Of a stretch of DNA of 64,000 nucleotides, positions 35,282 to 44,813 are shown one piece after another. The notes under the pieces are model-generated. The model ran no database searches, was not told where the DNA came from, and saw nothing but the letters and a program-made list of their open reading frames with translations. Both the position numbers and the translations under genes were made by a program. This DNA is from Marinobacter arenosus (lineage in GTDB: Bacteria > Pseudomonadota > Gammaproteobacteria > Pseudomonadales > Oleiphilaceae). Position 1 is the first letter of the stretch, and each line of letters opens with the position of its first letter. Location: positions 2,728,001 to 2,792,000 of the forward strand of contig NZ_JAHVAO010000001.1 in NCBI RefSeq assembly GCF_019264345.1. Reading direction: 5' to 3'.

Positions 35282-37148
35282 TCCGGCCCACCCCCGCGTT
35301 GTAGCGGAACCGGAGGAATTTCTGGGCGTTGCTTACCACCTGGAAGGCATCTTTCAGGTGGCTGCGCTCGAACGGCGACAGGTCCTCCGGTCGCACGTTG
35401 TTGTCCGGTTCACGGCCCTCCTCGATGGCGATTGCCTGGTGGCGGATGCGGACGATGGCGATGAACTCCAGGGCGTCGCGCAGGTTGCCCAGGTCGTCAT
35501 CCATGATCAGCTTGGTCTTGCCGATGGCCCTGAGGCGCTCGAAGGAGTTCTGGGCCCTGGATCCGCAGGCCAGGGCGTGAACGCGAATGAGATCGGACAG
35601 CGGAGCGGTACCCCGGCGTTTAAGGTTGAACGTCTTGCGTTGTTGGCCATCTTCCTCGAGCACAAAGCTCCGGAAGAAGCCGATCGGTGGCGTCCGGTTC
35701 AGGGCATTGCGGGCCAAAAGGGTCAGGAAGCGCTGACTGTTGCTGGCCCTCTCCGCCACCAGTGCCTTGAGTTCCTCGGCAAAGGCGGTCTTGCCATGGA
35801 TGCCGTCGAGATCGAAGAAGATGTTGCTGTTCAGCAGGGCTTCGGCCTTGGGGTTTTCGATCCAGTCGATGAAGTAGTCTTTCCACACGCTCAGCGGCTG
35901 GCGCCACTTCTGGTTGGTGGCCATGATGTCGCCGGTGCAGTAGGAATAGCCGCATTCCGCCAGGCCATCACTGACGAACTTGGCGAGGGCGAGAAAGTAG
36001 GCGTCATGCTCCTTGGGCACGAAGCTGTCGTCCAGGATCATGGCGTTGTCCTGGTCCGTAACCACCAGCTGTTCGTCCCGGGCCATGGAACCGAGCGCCA
36101 TGAAGCAGTAGGGCACCGGGGGCGGCCCGAGCTGTTCCTCGCCGAGCTCCAGCAGGCGCTGGGTAAAGCTGCGTCCGATACCGGCCATGGCGCTGCCGAT
36201 CATGTGTGAGTTGGCGTCTTCGTTGACCATGCGGACGAAGCTGTCGCGCACATCCCGGCTGACCTTTTTCAGGCCGGCCACGTCCTGCTGGTGGTAGATG
36301 TTGCTCACCAGGTACAGGCTACTCTGGCTCTCGTACTTGACGATGTCCGCCAGGGCGATGACCCCGCGAACCTCGTTCTTCTCCATCACCGGCAGGTGGT
36401 GCACATTGTTGTGCAACATGGTGAGCATGGCCTCGAAGATGAAGGCGCTGGCGCGGATGGTAATCAGGTCTTCGGACATGATGTCGCACACCGGGGTTTC
36501 CGAGGGCAGGGCTTCGGTCACGGCTCGGGTCCGAAGGTCCCGGTCGGTGATGATGCCCTTGAGCCGGGGGTGATCGCCGTGATCCTCCATCAGCAGCAGG
36601 GCCGAGACCCCCTGGTCGGTCATGATCCGGGCCGCTTCCTGCAGCCGCACGGTGCACGGCGCCGACACCGGCTCCCGTGAGATCAGCCGGGTCACCCGGG
36701 AGGTCATCAGTTCGTTCGACTTTTCTCGCCGGGACAGCGCCGAGCGCAGGCGCGATTTGTCCTCAACTTCCACAAAATCGGCGAAGTTGTCGTCATTTTC
36801 GAAGAGGTACTTGAAGGTTTCCTCGGGTATCCGATACACCAGGGTATCTTCCAGGGCCTTGGCCGGAAAGCGGACCTTCTGATGCATCAACAGCCCAAAC
36901 TGGCCAAAGATGTCGCCTTCGGTGATGCGATTGTAGAGTTCGCCGGAACGCCGGAAAATCTCCACGGCACCACTGCGAATGTAGTACAGCCAGTGATTGG
37001 GGCTGCCGAACTCGAGAATGGGGCTCCCGGCACGAAAGTATTCCACCTCAATGCTGGCCACAACCCGATCCAGCAGCTCCTCGGGCATCTCGTCAAAGGG
37101 CGGAAAATTGGCCAGGTGATTGCGGATGTCGATGAGCTCGGCCTGCAT
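35271..37148 (-). CDS. Cyclic-nucleotide-binding / CBS / DUF294 nucleotidyltransferase-like protein
   Basis: The 625-residue protein has three recognisable parts. A cyclic-nucleotide-binding fold covers about residues 10-130 (FRAGSPILEFG...GDIFGQFGLL). Two CBS repeats cover about 155-285. DUF294 with a nucleotidyltransferase-like centre (ALGSMARDEQLVVTDQDNAMIL) covers about 310-450, followed by a C-terminal substrate-binding-like domain. This layout suggests a regulatory uridylyl- or adenylyltransferase. The gene is coupled to the downstream exonuclease. Confidence 0.82.
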   Translation of the reverse strand: MQAELIDIRNHLANFPPFDEMPEELLDRVVASIEVEYFRAGSPILEFGSPNHWLYYIRSGAVEIFRRSGELYNRITEGDIFGQFGLLMHQKVRFPAKALEDTLVYRIPEETFKYLFENDDNFADFVEVEDKSRLRSALSRREKSNELMTSRVTRLISREPVSAPCTVRLQEAARIMTDQGVSALLLMEDHGDHPRLKGIITDRDLRTRAVTEALPSETPVCDIMSEDLITIRASAFIFEAMLTMLHNNVHHLPVMEKNEVRGVIALADIVKYESQSSLYLVSNIYHQQDVAGLKKVSRDVRDSFVRMVNEDANSHMIGSAMAGIGRSFTQRLLELGEEQLGPPPVPYCFMALGSMARDEQLVVTDQDNAMILDDSFVPKEHDAYFLALAKFVSDGLAECGYSYCTGDIMATNQKWRQPLSVWKDYFIDWIENPKAEALLNSNIFFDLDGIHGKTAFAEELKALVAERASNSQRFLTLLARNALNRTPPIGFFRSFVLEEDGQQRKTFNLKRRGTAPLSDLIRVHALACGSRAQNSFERLRAIGKTKLIMDDDLGNLRDALEFIAIVRIRHQAIAIEEGREPDNNVRPEDLSPFERSHLKDAFQVVSNAQKFLRFRYNAGVGRNVQ

Positions 37149-37234
37149 AACGCTCCCTGGTAATTGGCTAAGGCAATGGTTTGGTTATCGAATATAGCAG
37201 GGGGGACAGGCAGTAACCATCCGGCAAAACGTCT

Positions 37235-37246
37235 GGTTTCGAAACC
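37235..37246. promoter_or_regulatory. Perfect 12-bp palindrome upstream of cobU
   Basis: GGTTTCGAAACC is a perfect palindrome about 60 bp before the cobU start. A second inverted repeat, TCCGTGA at 37251 and TCACGGA at 37275, lies immediately after it. The gap also contains the promoter region of the leftward cNMP/CBS gene. A regulator site is possible but no partner regulator is evident. Confidence 0.35.
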
Positions 37247-37302
37247 GCGCTCCGTGACATGATTTCGTCATCCATCACGGACGCTTCAAAGGAATCCGCA
37301 GT

Positions 37303-37848
37303 ATGAACACAGGCACGCAGGCAACCGCTCACACCCTGGTCTTGGGCGGTATCCGATCCGGCAAGACCGCCCTGGCGGAGTCCGTGGCAACCACCTGGGA
37401 CAGGGCCACCTACGTCGCGACGGCGACCGCCGGCGACGATGAAATGGCCCTGCGGATCGCCCGTCATCGAGAGGGCCGACCCGAACATTGGGGGGTGGTG
37501 GAGGAACCGTTGCACCTGGCCGGGGTGCTGGAGACCCAGGCGGGGTCGGACCATCCGCCCGGCTTGCTGATTGATTGCATGAGCCTGTGGGTCAGCAACC
37601 TGCTGTTTGCCGGCGAGGGGGTGCTTGAGTTCGAACGCAACCGGTTTCTCGAGACGTTGACGGACTACCCGGCGCCGGTGGCGATCGTCAGCAATGAAGT
37701 GGGGCTGGGCACCATTGGCATGGACCCGTTAACCCGTCGCTTTGCCGACGAACTGGGTTGGCTGAACCAGGCGCTGGCAGCCCGGTGTCACCGCGTGGTG
37801 CTGTCGGTGGCTGGTTTGCCCCAGGTGCTCAAATGGCCCGCTCTCTAG
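37303..37848 (+). CDS. cobU: Adenosylcobinamide kinase / adenosylcobinamide-phosphate guanylyltransferase
   Basis: The 181-residue enzyme has the CobU P-loop GGIRSGKTALAE (residues 15-26) and the guanylylation-site region RIARHREGRPEHW. It phosphorylates adenosylcobinamide and transfers GMP to give adenosylcobinamide-GDP, the substrate of CobS. Length is typical. No cobalamin riboswitch is evident in its leader. It converges on the cobC-like phosphatase gene with a shared CTAG at the stops. Confidence 0.9.
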   Translation: MNTGTQATAHTLVLGGIRSGKTALAESVATTWDRATYVATATAGDDEMALRIARHREGRPEHWGVVEEPLHLAGVLETQAGSDHPPGLLIDCMSLWVSNLLFAGEGVLEFERNRFLETLTDYPAPVAIVSNEVGLGTIGMDPLTRRFADELGWLNQALAARCHRVVLSVAGLPQVLKWPAL

Positions 37849-38471
37849 CTGCCGTGACGGAGCAGGCTGCGCAACAGCCCGTGCTCGCTCTGGTCGAGAC
37901 GGATCAGGCTGCGACAGGCGTACGGAACCGCAAAGCCTGCGAACGAGCGTGATAACGGAATGTGAAGGACATCCGACAGCAGCATCCGGATCACACCGCC
38001 GTGGCACACCACCAGCACCCGCTGGCCGGCCAGCCGGCGCTGCCAGAGCTCCGCTGCACGGGTCACCCGATCATAGAACGTCGCAATCGGCTCGCCATCG
38101 GGCGGGGTGGTGGAGGTGGGATCGTTCCAGAACGCGTTCAACTGGTCGCCGAAGTCGGTCAGGATCTGTTGGGACGTCCGGCCCTCCCAGGCGCCAAAGC
38201 TTACTTCCCGCAGATCCGGCTCGACATACAGTGGCAGACCGCGCTGGCCGGCGACCTCCTCGGCAAACTGGCGGCAGCGTTGCAGCGGTGAGGTCAACAC
38301 CGCGTCCCAGTCATCGCTGTCGGAGATGGCGGCGCGCATCTGTCGCCAGCCGGTCTCGCTCAAGGGATCGTCCTGACTGCCCCGGAACATCGGGCCCCCT
38401 TCGGGCTCACCGTGACGGATCAGGTCCAGGAATGAGGTCTCGGCGGTCGGCTGCTGGCTGTCCCGGGTCAT
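37845..38471 (-). CDS. cobC: Alpha-ribazole phosphatase-like histidine phosphatase
   Basis: The 208-residue protein is a histidine phosphatase with the catalytic LIRHGEPEGG motif near the N-terminus and the second His in VVCHGGVIRML. In this cluster it probably removes the phosphate from alpha-ribazole phosphate (or adenosylcobalamin phosphate). It follows cobT with only three bases between, so they form a leftward pair. Generic phosphoglycerate mutase-like activity cannot be excluded on sequence, but location supports CobC. Confidence 0.82.
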   Translation of the reverse strand: MTRDSQQPTAETSFLDLIRHGEPEGGPMFRGSQDDPLSETGWRQMRAAISDSDDWDAVLTSPLQRCRQFAEEVAGQRGLPLYVEPDLREVSFGAWEGRTSQQILTDFGDQLNAFWNDPTSTTPPDGEPIATFYDRVTRAAELWQRRLAGQRVLVVCHGGVIRMLLSDVLHIPLSRSFAGFAVPYACRSLIRLDQSEHGLLRSLLRHGS

Positions 38472-38474
38472 GGC

Positions 38475-39530
38475 CTAACTCCTGTCGCTGACGCCGGCGT
38501 CGGCAAAACTGGCCATGCCGTTGTGGAGGGCGCAGGCCGAACGCATCAGGGGCACGGCCACGGCTGCGCCGCTGCCCTCACCCAGGCGCATGCCCAGTGA
38601 CAACAGGGGCGTGGCCTCGAGCGCATCCAGCACCCGCCGGTGGCCGGGCTCGGCGGACTGGTGCCCGAAATGCAGCCACTGGCGCAGTTCCGGTTGCTGG
38701 CGGATCGCCACCAGCGCGGCCACCGACACAATGTAACCGTCAATCAGCACGGGAATCCGTCGGGCCGCAGCCCCCAGAATCGCGCCGGCGATGGCGGCAA
38801 TTTCCAGGCCGCCGAGGGAGGCGAGGGCATGCATGGGGGTACGGTCCGCGCCATGGCGGCCCAGGGCCCGTTTGATGACCTCGGCTTTGTGGCAGACGCC
38901 CCGGGCGTCGAGCCCGGTGCCGGGCCCGGACAGGGCATCGGGATTCTGGTTCAGCAGGCAGCAGGCCAACGCCGTGGCCGCCGTGGTGTTGCCGATGCCC
39001 ATGTCGCCGGCGATGAAGAGCTGGGTCCCGGCACTTGCCGCCCGCTGGGCAGCGAGGTCGCCGGCCGTCAGGGCCGCTCCGACCTCGGTGTCTGTCATGG
39101 CCGGTTCCAGGGCCAGGTTACGGGTCTGGGGCAGGATGGTGGCGTCCACCACCCCGTTGAGTCCCGCCGGCACGTCGCCCACGGTTCCGAGGTTGATCAC
39201 TTCCAGCGATGCGCCCAGGGTCTTCGCCAGGACGCTGATGGCAGCGCCGCCGTGGGCAAAGTTGGCAATCATCTGGGCCGTCACCGCCTGCGGGAAGGCG
39301 GAAACCCCTTCCTCGCAGACCCCGTGATCACCGGCAAAGACGGCGATGTGGACGCGGTCCACTGCGGGTGTTGCCGTCGCTTGCTGGCCGCTCAGGGTGA
39401 TGGCGAGCTGCTCCAGAGTGCCCAGCGACCCGGGTGGTTTGGTCAGCACAGACTGTCGCATGCGGGCCTGTTCGCGGTAATGGGCGTCGGTGGCGGGCAG
39501 GGGCGCGGTCCAGCAGTCGGGCAGGGGCAT
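38475..39530 (-). CDS. cobT: Nicotinate-nucleotide-dimethylbenzimidazole phosphoribosyltransferase
   Basis: The start at 39530 gives 351 residues, the usual CobT length; a longer frame to 39854 runs back into cbiB and has no family resemblance. CobT makes alpha-ribazole phosphate from dimethylbenzimidazole and nicotinate mononucleotide. Motifs include [51 protein letters not shown] and, near the C-terminus, [13 protein letters not shown] (catalytic Glu region). BluB, encoded downstream, would supply the dimethylbenzimidazole. It is divergent from cbiB across 121 bp. Confidence 0.9.
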   Translation of the reverse strand: MPLPDCWTAPLPATDAHYREQARMRQSVLTKPPGSLGTLEQLAITLSGQQATATPAVDRVHIAVFAGDHGVCEEGVSAFPQAVTAQMIANFAHGGAAISVLAKTLGASLEVINLGTVGDVPAGLNGVVDATILPQTRNLALEPAMTDTEVGAALTAGDLAAQRAASAGTQLFIAGDMGIGNTTAATALACCLLNQNPDALSGPGTGLDARGVCHKAEVIKRALGRHGADRTPMHALASLGGLEIAAIAGAILGAAARRIPVLIDGYIVSVAALVAIRQQPELRQWLHFGHQSAEPGHRRVLDALEATPLLSLGMRLGEGSGAAVAVPLMRSACALHNGMASFADAGVSDRS

Positions 39531-39651
39531 GGCGTCATTCCAATCGGGTTGAACAGGCGCCCGATACTCCAACGGGGCCGAAACGGTGTCAAGGTTGGCG
39601 TTGGGTCGAGTAGACTGACGCTCCCGACGGAATCTGAGACTTAGGGAGCCT

Positions 39652-40590
39652 GTGTTGAACGGAGTGGTGGAATCGGTGGCGGTGTGTGCCGCCGCGCTGG
39701 TGCTGGATCGCTGCCTGGGTGAGCCCCGGCGCTGGCATCCCGTGGTCGGCTTTGGCCGATTGGCCGGCGGGATCGAGCGTCGGGCCAACCGGTCCGGGCA
39801 GGCGGGGGTTGCCCGGGGCGCCGCAGCCACGCTGGCGCTGGTGATTCCCATCACCCTGCTGCTCTGGGTCGTTGCCCGAACGCTGGCGCCGGCGCTGTTG
39901 CTGGTGGTGGAAACCGGTGCACTCTGGTTGGCGTTGTCGTTGCGGGGGCTTGCCGAGCACGGCCTCGCCGTGGCTCACCCGCTCAAGGAACACCGGCTCG
40001 ATGATGCCCGGGCGCAGGTCGCCCGGATTGTCAGTCGCGACGCCGCCGCCCTCGATGAACCCGGGGTGGCCGCGGCTGCCACCGAGTCGATGCTGGAGAA
40101 CGGGGCCGACGCGGTATTCGCCAGTCTGTTCTGGTTTCTGGTGGCGGGGTTGCCCGGGGTGGTCCTGCATCGGATGGTCAACACCCTGGACGCCATGTGG
40201 GGTTACCGGACGCCGCGGTTTGACCGGTTTGGCCGTTGCGCCGCCCGACTGGACGATGCCATGAACTGGGTCCCCGCCCGGTTGACGGCCCTGACCTACA
40301 GCGTTCTCGGCAATACCCGCAACGCCTGGCGTTGCTGGCGCACGCAGGCACCGCTATGGGACAGCCCGAACGCCGGCCCCGTCATGGCCGCCGGTGCCGG
40401 CGCCCTGGCCGTCCGCCTCGGTGGCCCGGCGTCCTACGCCACCGGAATCAAGGACCGGCCCTGGCTCGGCAACGGGGCCGAGCCCTCCGCGGGTTCCATC
40501 CGGGACGCCATCCGGATGGTCCGGCGTGGTGTCGGCCTCTGGCTCGTTGTCCTGCTTCTGATGGTCGGCGTTTGGGAGCTGGTGTGGTGA
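39652..40590 (+). CDS. cbiB: Adenosylcobinamide-phosphate synthase
   Basis: The 312-residue membrane protein has several hydrophobic helices and the family sequences [22 protein letters not shown] and [21 protein letters not shown]. CbiB (CobD in the other naming) joins aminopropanol phosphate to adenosylcobyric acid. Start is GTG at 39652 or the adjacent TTG at 39655; AGGGAG is present upstream and is better spaced for the TTG. Its stop overlaps the start of the decarboxylase gene (GTGA), so the two are coupled. Confidence 0.88.
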   Translation: MLNGVVESVAVCAAALVLDRCLGEPRRWHPVVGFGRLAGGIERRANRSGQAGVARGAAATLALVIPITLLLWVVARTLAPALLLVVETGALWLALSLRGLAEHGLAVAHPLKEHRLDDARAQVARIVSRDAAALDEPGVAAAATESMLENGADAVFASLFWFLVAGLPGVVLHRMVNTLDAMWGYRTPRFDRFGRCAARLDDAMNWVPARLTALTYSVLGNTRNAWRCWRTQAPLWDSPNAGPVMAAGAGALAVRLGGPASYATGIKDRPWLGNGAEPSAGSIRDAIRMVRRGVGLWLVVLLLMVGVWELVW

Positions 40591-41615
40591 ACGGTCCGAC
40601 CCGATTACACCATGGCGGCCGGCTGATCGAGGCAGCCCGGCGCTGGAACCGTCCACCGGAGCAGTGGCTGGACCTGTCCACCGGGATCAATCCGCTGGGC
40701 TGGCCGGTGCCGGTCATTCCCCCGTCAGTCTGGCAGCGTCTGCCCGACGATGATGACGGCCTGGAGGACGTGGTGCGGGACTGGTGCGGCGCTCCGACAA
40801 CGTCGGTCTGCGTTCCGGTACCCGGCAGCCAGGCGGCGATACAGACACTGCCCCGCCTGCGCCGCCGTTGTCGCGTTGGCGTACCCGAGCCCGGTTACGC
40901 CGAACACGCCCACGGCTGGGTCAGTGCCGGCCACGAGGTTCGGGCGATCACCGACACCGATCTGGCGGCCGGCGATGACTGGCTGGAGGGGCTTGATGTG
41001 GTGGTGTGGATCAACCCCAATAACCCGACCGGGCTTCGGCTCGAACGCGACCGGATGCTGGGCTGGCTGGCGCGCCTGCAGTCGCGCGGAGGCTGGTTGG
41101 TCGTTGACGAGGCCTTCCTGACCGCCCGGGATAGCGCCAGCCTTGCGCCTGTGTCGGGCCAACCCGGGCTGGTGGTGCTCAAGTCCCTTGGAAAGTTTTT
41201 CGGGCTGGCGGGGGTTCGAGCCGGTGCGGTCCTGACCGACGGGGTTATCGGTGAAGCCCTCAGTGCCTTGCTCGGTCCCTGGTCGCTCAGCGGTCCCGCC
41301 CGCTTCGTGATGGCGCGGGCGCTGCGGGATACCCGTTGGCAGAACGACGCCGAAACGTTCCTGCAGGGGGCGTCGCAGCGCCTGGGCGGACTGCTCGCCG
41401 AGGTCGGCTTGCCCGGCACCCAGGGCACGCTGCTGTTCCGCTACCTCCGGCATTCGAACGCGGACCGCCTGCAGGTAGCACTGGCGGAGCAGGGCGTGCT
41501 GGTACGCCACTTTGACCGGCCGGGTGCGCTGAGGCTGGGGCTGCCGGGCACCGAATCGGATTGGCAAAAACTTGCCCGAAGTCTCCGGGGGGTGTCTTTT
41601 GTCATTGACCACTGA
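40587..41615 (+). CDS. cobD: Threonine-phosphate decarboxylase
   Basis: The 342-residue PLP enzyme has the aminotransferase fold, with LHHGGRLIEAARRW and LDLSTGINPLG at the N-terminus and the Schiff-base Lys203 in SLGKFFGLAGVRAG. It makes (R)-1-amino-2-propanol phosphate for cobalamin's aminopropanol linker. The start is the GTG at 40587, overlapping the cbiB stop. A longer frame back to 40236 lies inside cbiB and was discarded. In the CobU/CbiB naming this is CobD of Salmonella; in Pseudomonas naming it is CobC. Confidence 0.88.
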   Translation: MNGPTRLHHGGRLIEAARRWNRPPEQWLDLSTGINPLGWPVPVIPPSVWQRLPDDDDGLEDVVRDWCGAPTTSVCVPVPGSQAAIQTLPRLRRRCRVGVPEPGYAEHAHGWVSAGHEVRAITDTDLAAGDDWLEGLDVVVWINPNNPTGLRLERDRMLGWLARLQSRGGWLVVDEAFLTARDSASLAPVSGQPGLVVLKSLGKFFGLAGVRAGAVLTDGVIGEALSALLGPWSLSGPARFVMARALRDTRWQNDAETFLQGASQRLGGLLAEVGLPGTQGTLLFRYLRHSNADRLQVALAEQGVLVRHFDRPGALRLGLPGTESDWQKLARSLRGVSFVIDH

Positions 41616-41644
41616 GTAACCGATTGCTAGCCTTGCCGCTCGTT

Positions 41645-41834
41645 TTCAGGTGCCCCGAGGCGATGTTCTGCCGACATTGCCGGGGTGAAACGGGAAGCCG
41701 GTGAGAGTCCGGCGCTGCCCCCGCAACGGTATGTGAGTTAACGGTGATCGAGTGCGCCACTGTGCCCAGGCATGGGAAGGCGATCACCGCAGTGCGCTTG
41801 GCCGCACCGCTCATAAGCCCGGAGACCGGCCTGT
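41645..41834 (+). ncRNA. Cobalamin (adenosylcobalamin) riboswitch
   Basis: The leader between cobD and btuB carries the conserved cobalamin aptamer features: GGTGAAACGGGAAGCCGGTGA near 41684-41704, the B12 box AGTCCGGCGCTGCCCCCGC at about 41706, and the closing AGCCCGGAGACCGGCC at about 41816-41831. It ends about 145 bases before the btuB start. It probably lowers expression of btuB and the downstream uptake and synthesis genes when cobalamin is plentiful. The switching hairpin was not resolved by eye; the downstream part could act on transcription or translation. Confidence 0.9.
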
Positions 41835-41978
41835 TTACACACCAGACGTTGCGGAGGGCGACGGCGGTGGGTGACAGCCTCTCTGGCCCATGACAACCCT
41901 TACCCACCTGCCGACCAGACTCGCCCCACGCGATTTGACAAGAATCCCCGCACGGGTGCGTGCGGCGTGTGAGTGAGT

Positions 41979-43847
41979 ATGATTATGGTTTTCCTGAAAG
42001 ACAGTCAGTCCGCATTCGGGGCTGGCCTGGTCCTGTGTTCCCTGCCCCTGTTTTCCGCCCCTGTGATCGCCCAGCAGGCGTCCGCCTCCGGTGAGGCCAG
42101 CGAGCTTGATCCCATTGTTGTGACGGCCACGCTCGGCCCGCGGACGGTAGGCGAGAGCCTCTCCTCGGTGACCGTGCTGGACGAGGAAACCGTCGAGAAA
42201 CAGGCACCCAACGAGTTCGCGGACCTGCTCCGGGGCCAACCGGGTGTGACGGTTGTTTCCAACGGGGCGTTTGGCAAAAATACCAGTGTGTTCACCCGTG
42301 GCACCTCCAACGACTCGACCGTGCTGCTGCTTGACGGTATCCGGATCCGGTCGGCCACCAGTGGCGGCGCGCCCTGGCAGTACGTGCCCAAGGAACTGAT
42401 CGAGCGGGTTGAGATTGTGCGGGGGCCCCGCAGCAGTCTTTACGGTGCCGATGCGGTCGGTGGTGTGATTCAGGCGTTTACCCTCAGACCCGATGCAGGC
42501 CAGACCGGCTGGGTTGAAGCCGGCGGTGGCAGTTTCGATACCCGCAAAGGTGCGGCGGGCGTGAGCCTGGGTGACGGCGTCACCAATCTGAGCGTGAGTG
42601 GCGTGCATAAAACCACGGACGGTACCGAGCTGATCGAGGGGGGAGAGGACCGCGGATTCCGGAACAATGCGGGGGTCGCCCGCCTCAGTCATACGCTGCC
42701 CAATGGCGGTAAGGCCGGGTTATCGGTGTTCGAGTCCCAGGGCAACACCGAATTCGAGGGCGGCAACACCGACTTCACACTTCGGGCGGTCGGCTTCTCC
42801 CTGGACACGCCACTGAGCGACTACTGGCGCACCCGCATTGATCTGAACGAGGCGCGGGACGAGCAGGAAACCGCGAACGATGCCTTTGCCGATTCGGTCT
42901 TCAACACCCGCACCCGCACCGCGCGCTGGGAAAATACCTTTACCCGCGACGTGCACGAGCTGGTGCTGGGCACGGAACTGTCCTCGGATGAAGTCAAATC
43001 GAGCACCAGCTTCGACGAGACCAGTCGCACCAACGCGGCACTGTTTGGCCAGTTGCGCCTGAATTTCGGGCCGACCGATGTCCAGGTCAGTCTGCGCGGT
43101 GACGACAACGAAGCCTATGGGCGCGAGGAAACCGGCGGTGTGGCCCTCGGCCATGCCTTTGACCGTTCGCACCGGGTTCGCGTCAGTTACGGCACCGCAT
43201 TTCGCGCGCCCACGTTCAACGATCTCTACTACCCCCTGGAAACCTATTCCTTCGGTGGCTCCTACGCCGGTAATCCCGACCTGAAACCCGAGGAAAGCAG
43301 CACCGTGGAGCTGGGCTTCAGCGGGCGCTACCCGGACTGGTTCTGGGACGTGGCGGCGTATCAGCTGGACATCGATAATCTGATTGCGCTCTCCGATGAT
43401 GGCGCCGGCAACCTGCGTCCGGAAAATGTCAACGAGGCGGAAATTCGCGGCCTGGAGCTGGGCGCCGGTTTCGAACGGGACGGCTGGCGGACCTATCTGG
43501 CGCTGACACTGACTGATGCCCGCGATGCCAGCACCGACAATCGCCTGCGTCGTCGCAGTGGGCAGGGCGCGCGACTGGACATCGACCGTGACATCGACAC
43601 CTGGACCCTGGGTGGCACCCTGGTGGCCGAGGGCTATCGCTATGATGATGCGGCCAACACCAAGCGACTGCCGGGTTATGGCACACTGGACCTTCGCGCG
43701 ATCTGGCGCTTCGCCCCCGACTGGACGGGCAAGCTGAGTGTGACCGACGTGTTCGATCGGACCTACGCCACCGCTGAGCGATTCGATGGCCGCCGATACC
43801 TGTCGGCTGGCCGGACCGCCATGGCGTCGATTCGGTATGAACTCTGA
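41979..43847 (+). CDS. btuB: TonB-dependent vitamin B12 receptor
   Basis: The 622-residue protein has a signal peptide (ending VIAQQASA), a TonB box (DPIVVTAT), a plug domain (to about residue 150, with the EIVRGPRSSLYGADAVGGVI motif) and a barrel that ends in SIRYEL. It would bring cobalamin or cobinamide across the outer membrane. Start is the ATG at 41979 or at 41985; a GTG at 41973 also lies in frame. A cobalamin riboswitch lies directly upstream and a BtuF/BtuC/BtuD transporter follows, which supports B12 as the cargo. Confidence 0.88.
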   Translation: MIMVFLKDSQSAFGAGLVLCSLPLFSAPVIAQQASASGEASELDPIVVTATLGPRTVGESLSSVTVLDEETVEKQAPNEFADLLRGQPGVTVVSNGAFGKNTSVFTRGTSNDSTVLLLDGIRIRSATSGGAPWQYVPKELIERVEIVRGPRSSLYGADAVGGVIQAFTLRPDAGQTGWVEAGGGSFDTRKGAAGVSLGDGVTNLSVSGVHKTTDGTELIEGGEDRGFRNNAGVARLSHTLPNGGKAGLSVFESQGNTEFEGGNTDFTLRAVGFSLDTPLSDYWRTRIDLNEARDEQETANDAFADSVFNTRTRTARWENTFTRDVHELVLGTELSSDEVKSSTSFDETSRTNAALFGQLRLNFGPTDVQVSLRGDDNEAYGREETGGVALGHAFDRSHRVRVSYGTAFRAPTFNDLYYPLETYSFGGSYAGNPDLKPEESSTVELGFSGRYPDWFWDVAAYQLDIDNLIALSDDGAGNLRPENVNEAEIRGLELGAGFERDGWRTYLALTLTDARDASTDNRLRRRSGQGARLDIDRDIDTWTLGGTLVAEGYRYDDAANTKRLPGYGTLDLRAIWRFAPDWTGKLSVTDVFDRTYATAERFDGRRYLSAGRTAMASIRYEL

Positions 43848-43865
43848 TTCGAACGGGATGACAAA

Positions 43866-44795
43866 ATGGCCGCAGGCCAGAACAGGCAGGTGAAACCCTG
43901 GATGCTGACCAACAGGTGGTTCCGGTTGACGATGATGGCGCTGCTGCCGTGGCTGATGCCCGGGGTTGCCGGTGCCGAGGTCTGTGCCGTGGATGACACC
44001 GACCGCCGGATCTGCCTGCCCGAACCGGCCCGGCGCATTGCCGCGTTGTCTCCGGGCGCGACCGAACTGGTGTGGGCGGCGGGTGCCGGTGACCATGTGG
44101 TCGCGGTGGTCGCCTACAGCGACTATCCGGAGGCGGCAAAGGCTGTGCCGTCGGTGGGCAGCCATACCCGGATGGACCTGGAGGCTCTGGTCAGTCTGCG
44201 GCCGGACCTGGTGATAGGTTGGGTAACCGGAAACCCTCGGGAACAGCTCGAAGCGCTGGCGGATCTGGGCCTGCCGGTCTTCGCCATCGAACCCCGAACG
44301 TTTGAGGGGGTGTCGTCGGCCATCGAGCGGCTGGCCGTCCTGGCCGGTACCGAAACCAGGGGCTTTGCCGAGGCCGAGGCCTTCCGGCAGGGCATGGCCG
44401 CTCTGCGCGACCGGTATCAGGACGCGCCGCCCGTGCCGGTGTTCTACCAGGTGTGGGATGAGCCGCTGATGTCCGTCAACGACGAGCACCTGATCGGCAA
44501 GGTGATCACGCTGTGTGGCGGCCGCAATGTCTTTGGCGATCTCGACCGACTGGTGCCCCGGATCAGCACCGAAGCGGTGCTGGCAGCGGACCCGGAGGCC
44601 ATACTGGCGGGCGGTATGGGCGAGGAGAATCGCCACTGGCTGCAGCGCTGGGCCGGTTTTCCCGAGCTCCAGGCCACCCGCCAGGACAACCTGTTTTTCG
44701 TGCCGCCTTCCCTGATTCAGCGGCCCACGCCCCGCATGCTGGCGGGCAGCCGCCTGTTCTGCGAAAAACTGGAGACCGCCCGTGCCCGCCGCTAG
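43866..44795 (+). CDS. btuF: Periplasmic cobalamin-binding protein
   Basis: The 309-residue protein has a signal peptide (ending GVAGAEV, about residue 39 if the start at 43866 is right; a later ATG at residue 14 gives a shorter, more usual leader). The helical-backbone binding fold is recognisable by RIAALSPGATELVWAAGAGDHVVAVVAYSDYP and the middle segment LVSLRPDLVIGW. BtuF hands corrinoid to BtuC/BtuD. It lies 18 bp after btuB and 18 bp before btuC, so it is in the same operon. Confidence 0.85.
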   Translation: MAAGQNRQVKPWMLTNRWFRLTMMALLPWLMPGVAGAEVCAVDDTDRRICLPEPARRIAALSPGATELVWAAGAGDHVVAVVAYSDYPEAAKAVPSVGSHTRMDLEALVSLRPDLVIGWVTGNPREQLEALADLGLPVFAIEPRTFEGVSSAIERLAVLAGTETRGFAEAEAFRQGMAALRDRYQDAPPVPVFYQVWDEPLMSVNDEHLIGKVITLCGGRNVFGDLDRLVPRISTEAVLAADPEAILAGGMGEENRHWLQRWAGFPELQATRQDNLFFVPPSLIQRPTPRMLAGSRLFCEKLETARARR

Positions 44796-44813
44796 TCTCC
44801 GGGAGCCCCACCG

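Noticed and set aside
39531..39854. N-terminal extension of cobT
   Set aside because: The extra 108 codons run antisense into cbiB, have no resemblance to CobT and would overlap the cbiB start. The start at 39530 gives the normal length.
40236..40586. N-terminal extension of cobD
   Set aside because: It lies inside cbiB and does not resemble the family; the GTG at 40587 is coupled to the cbiB stop.
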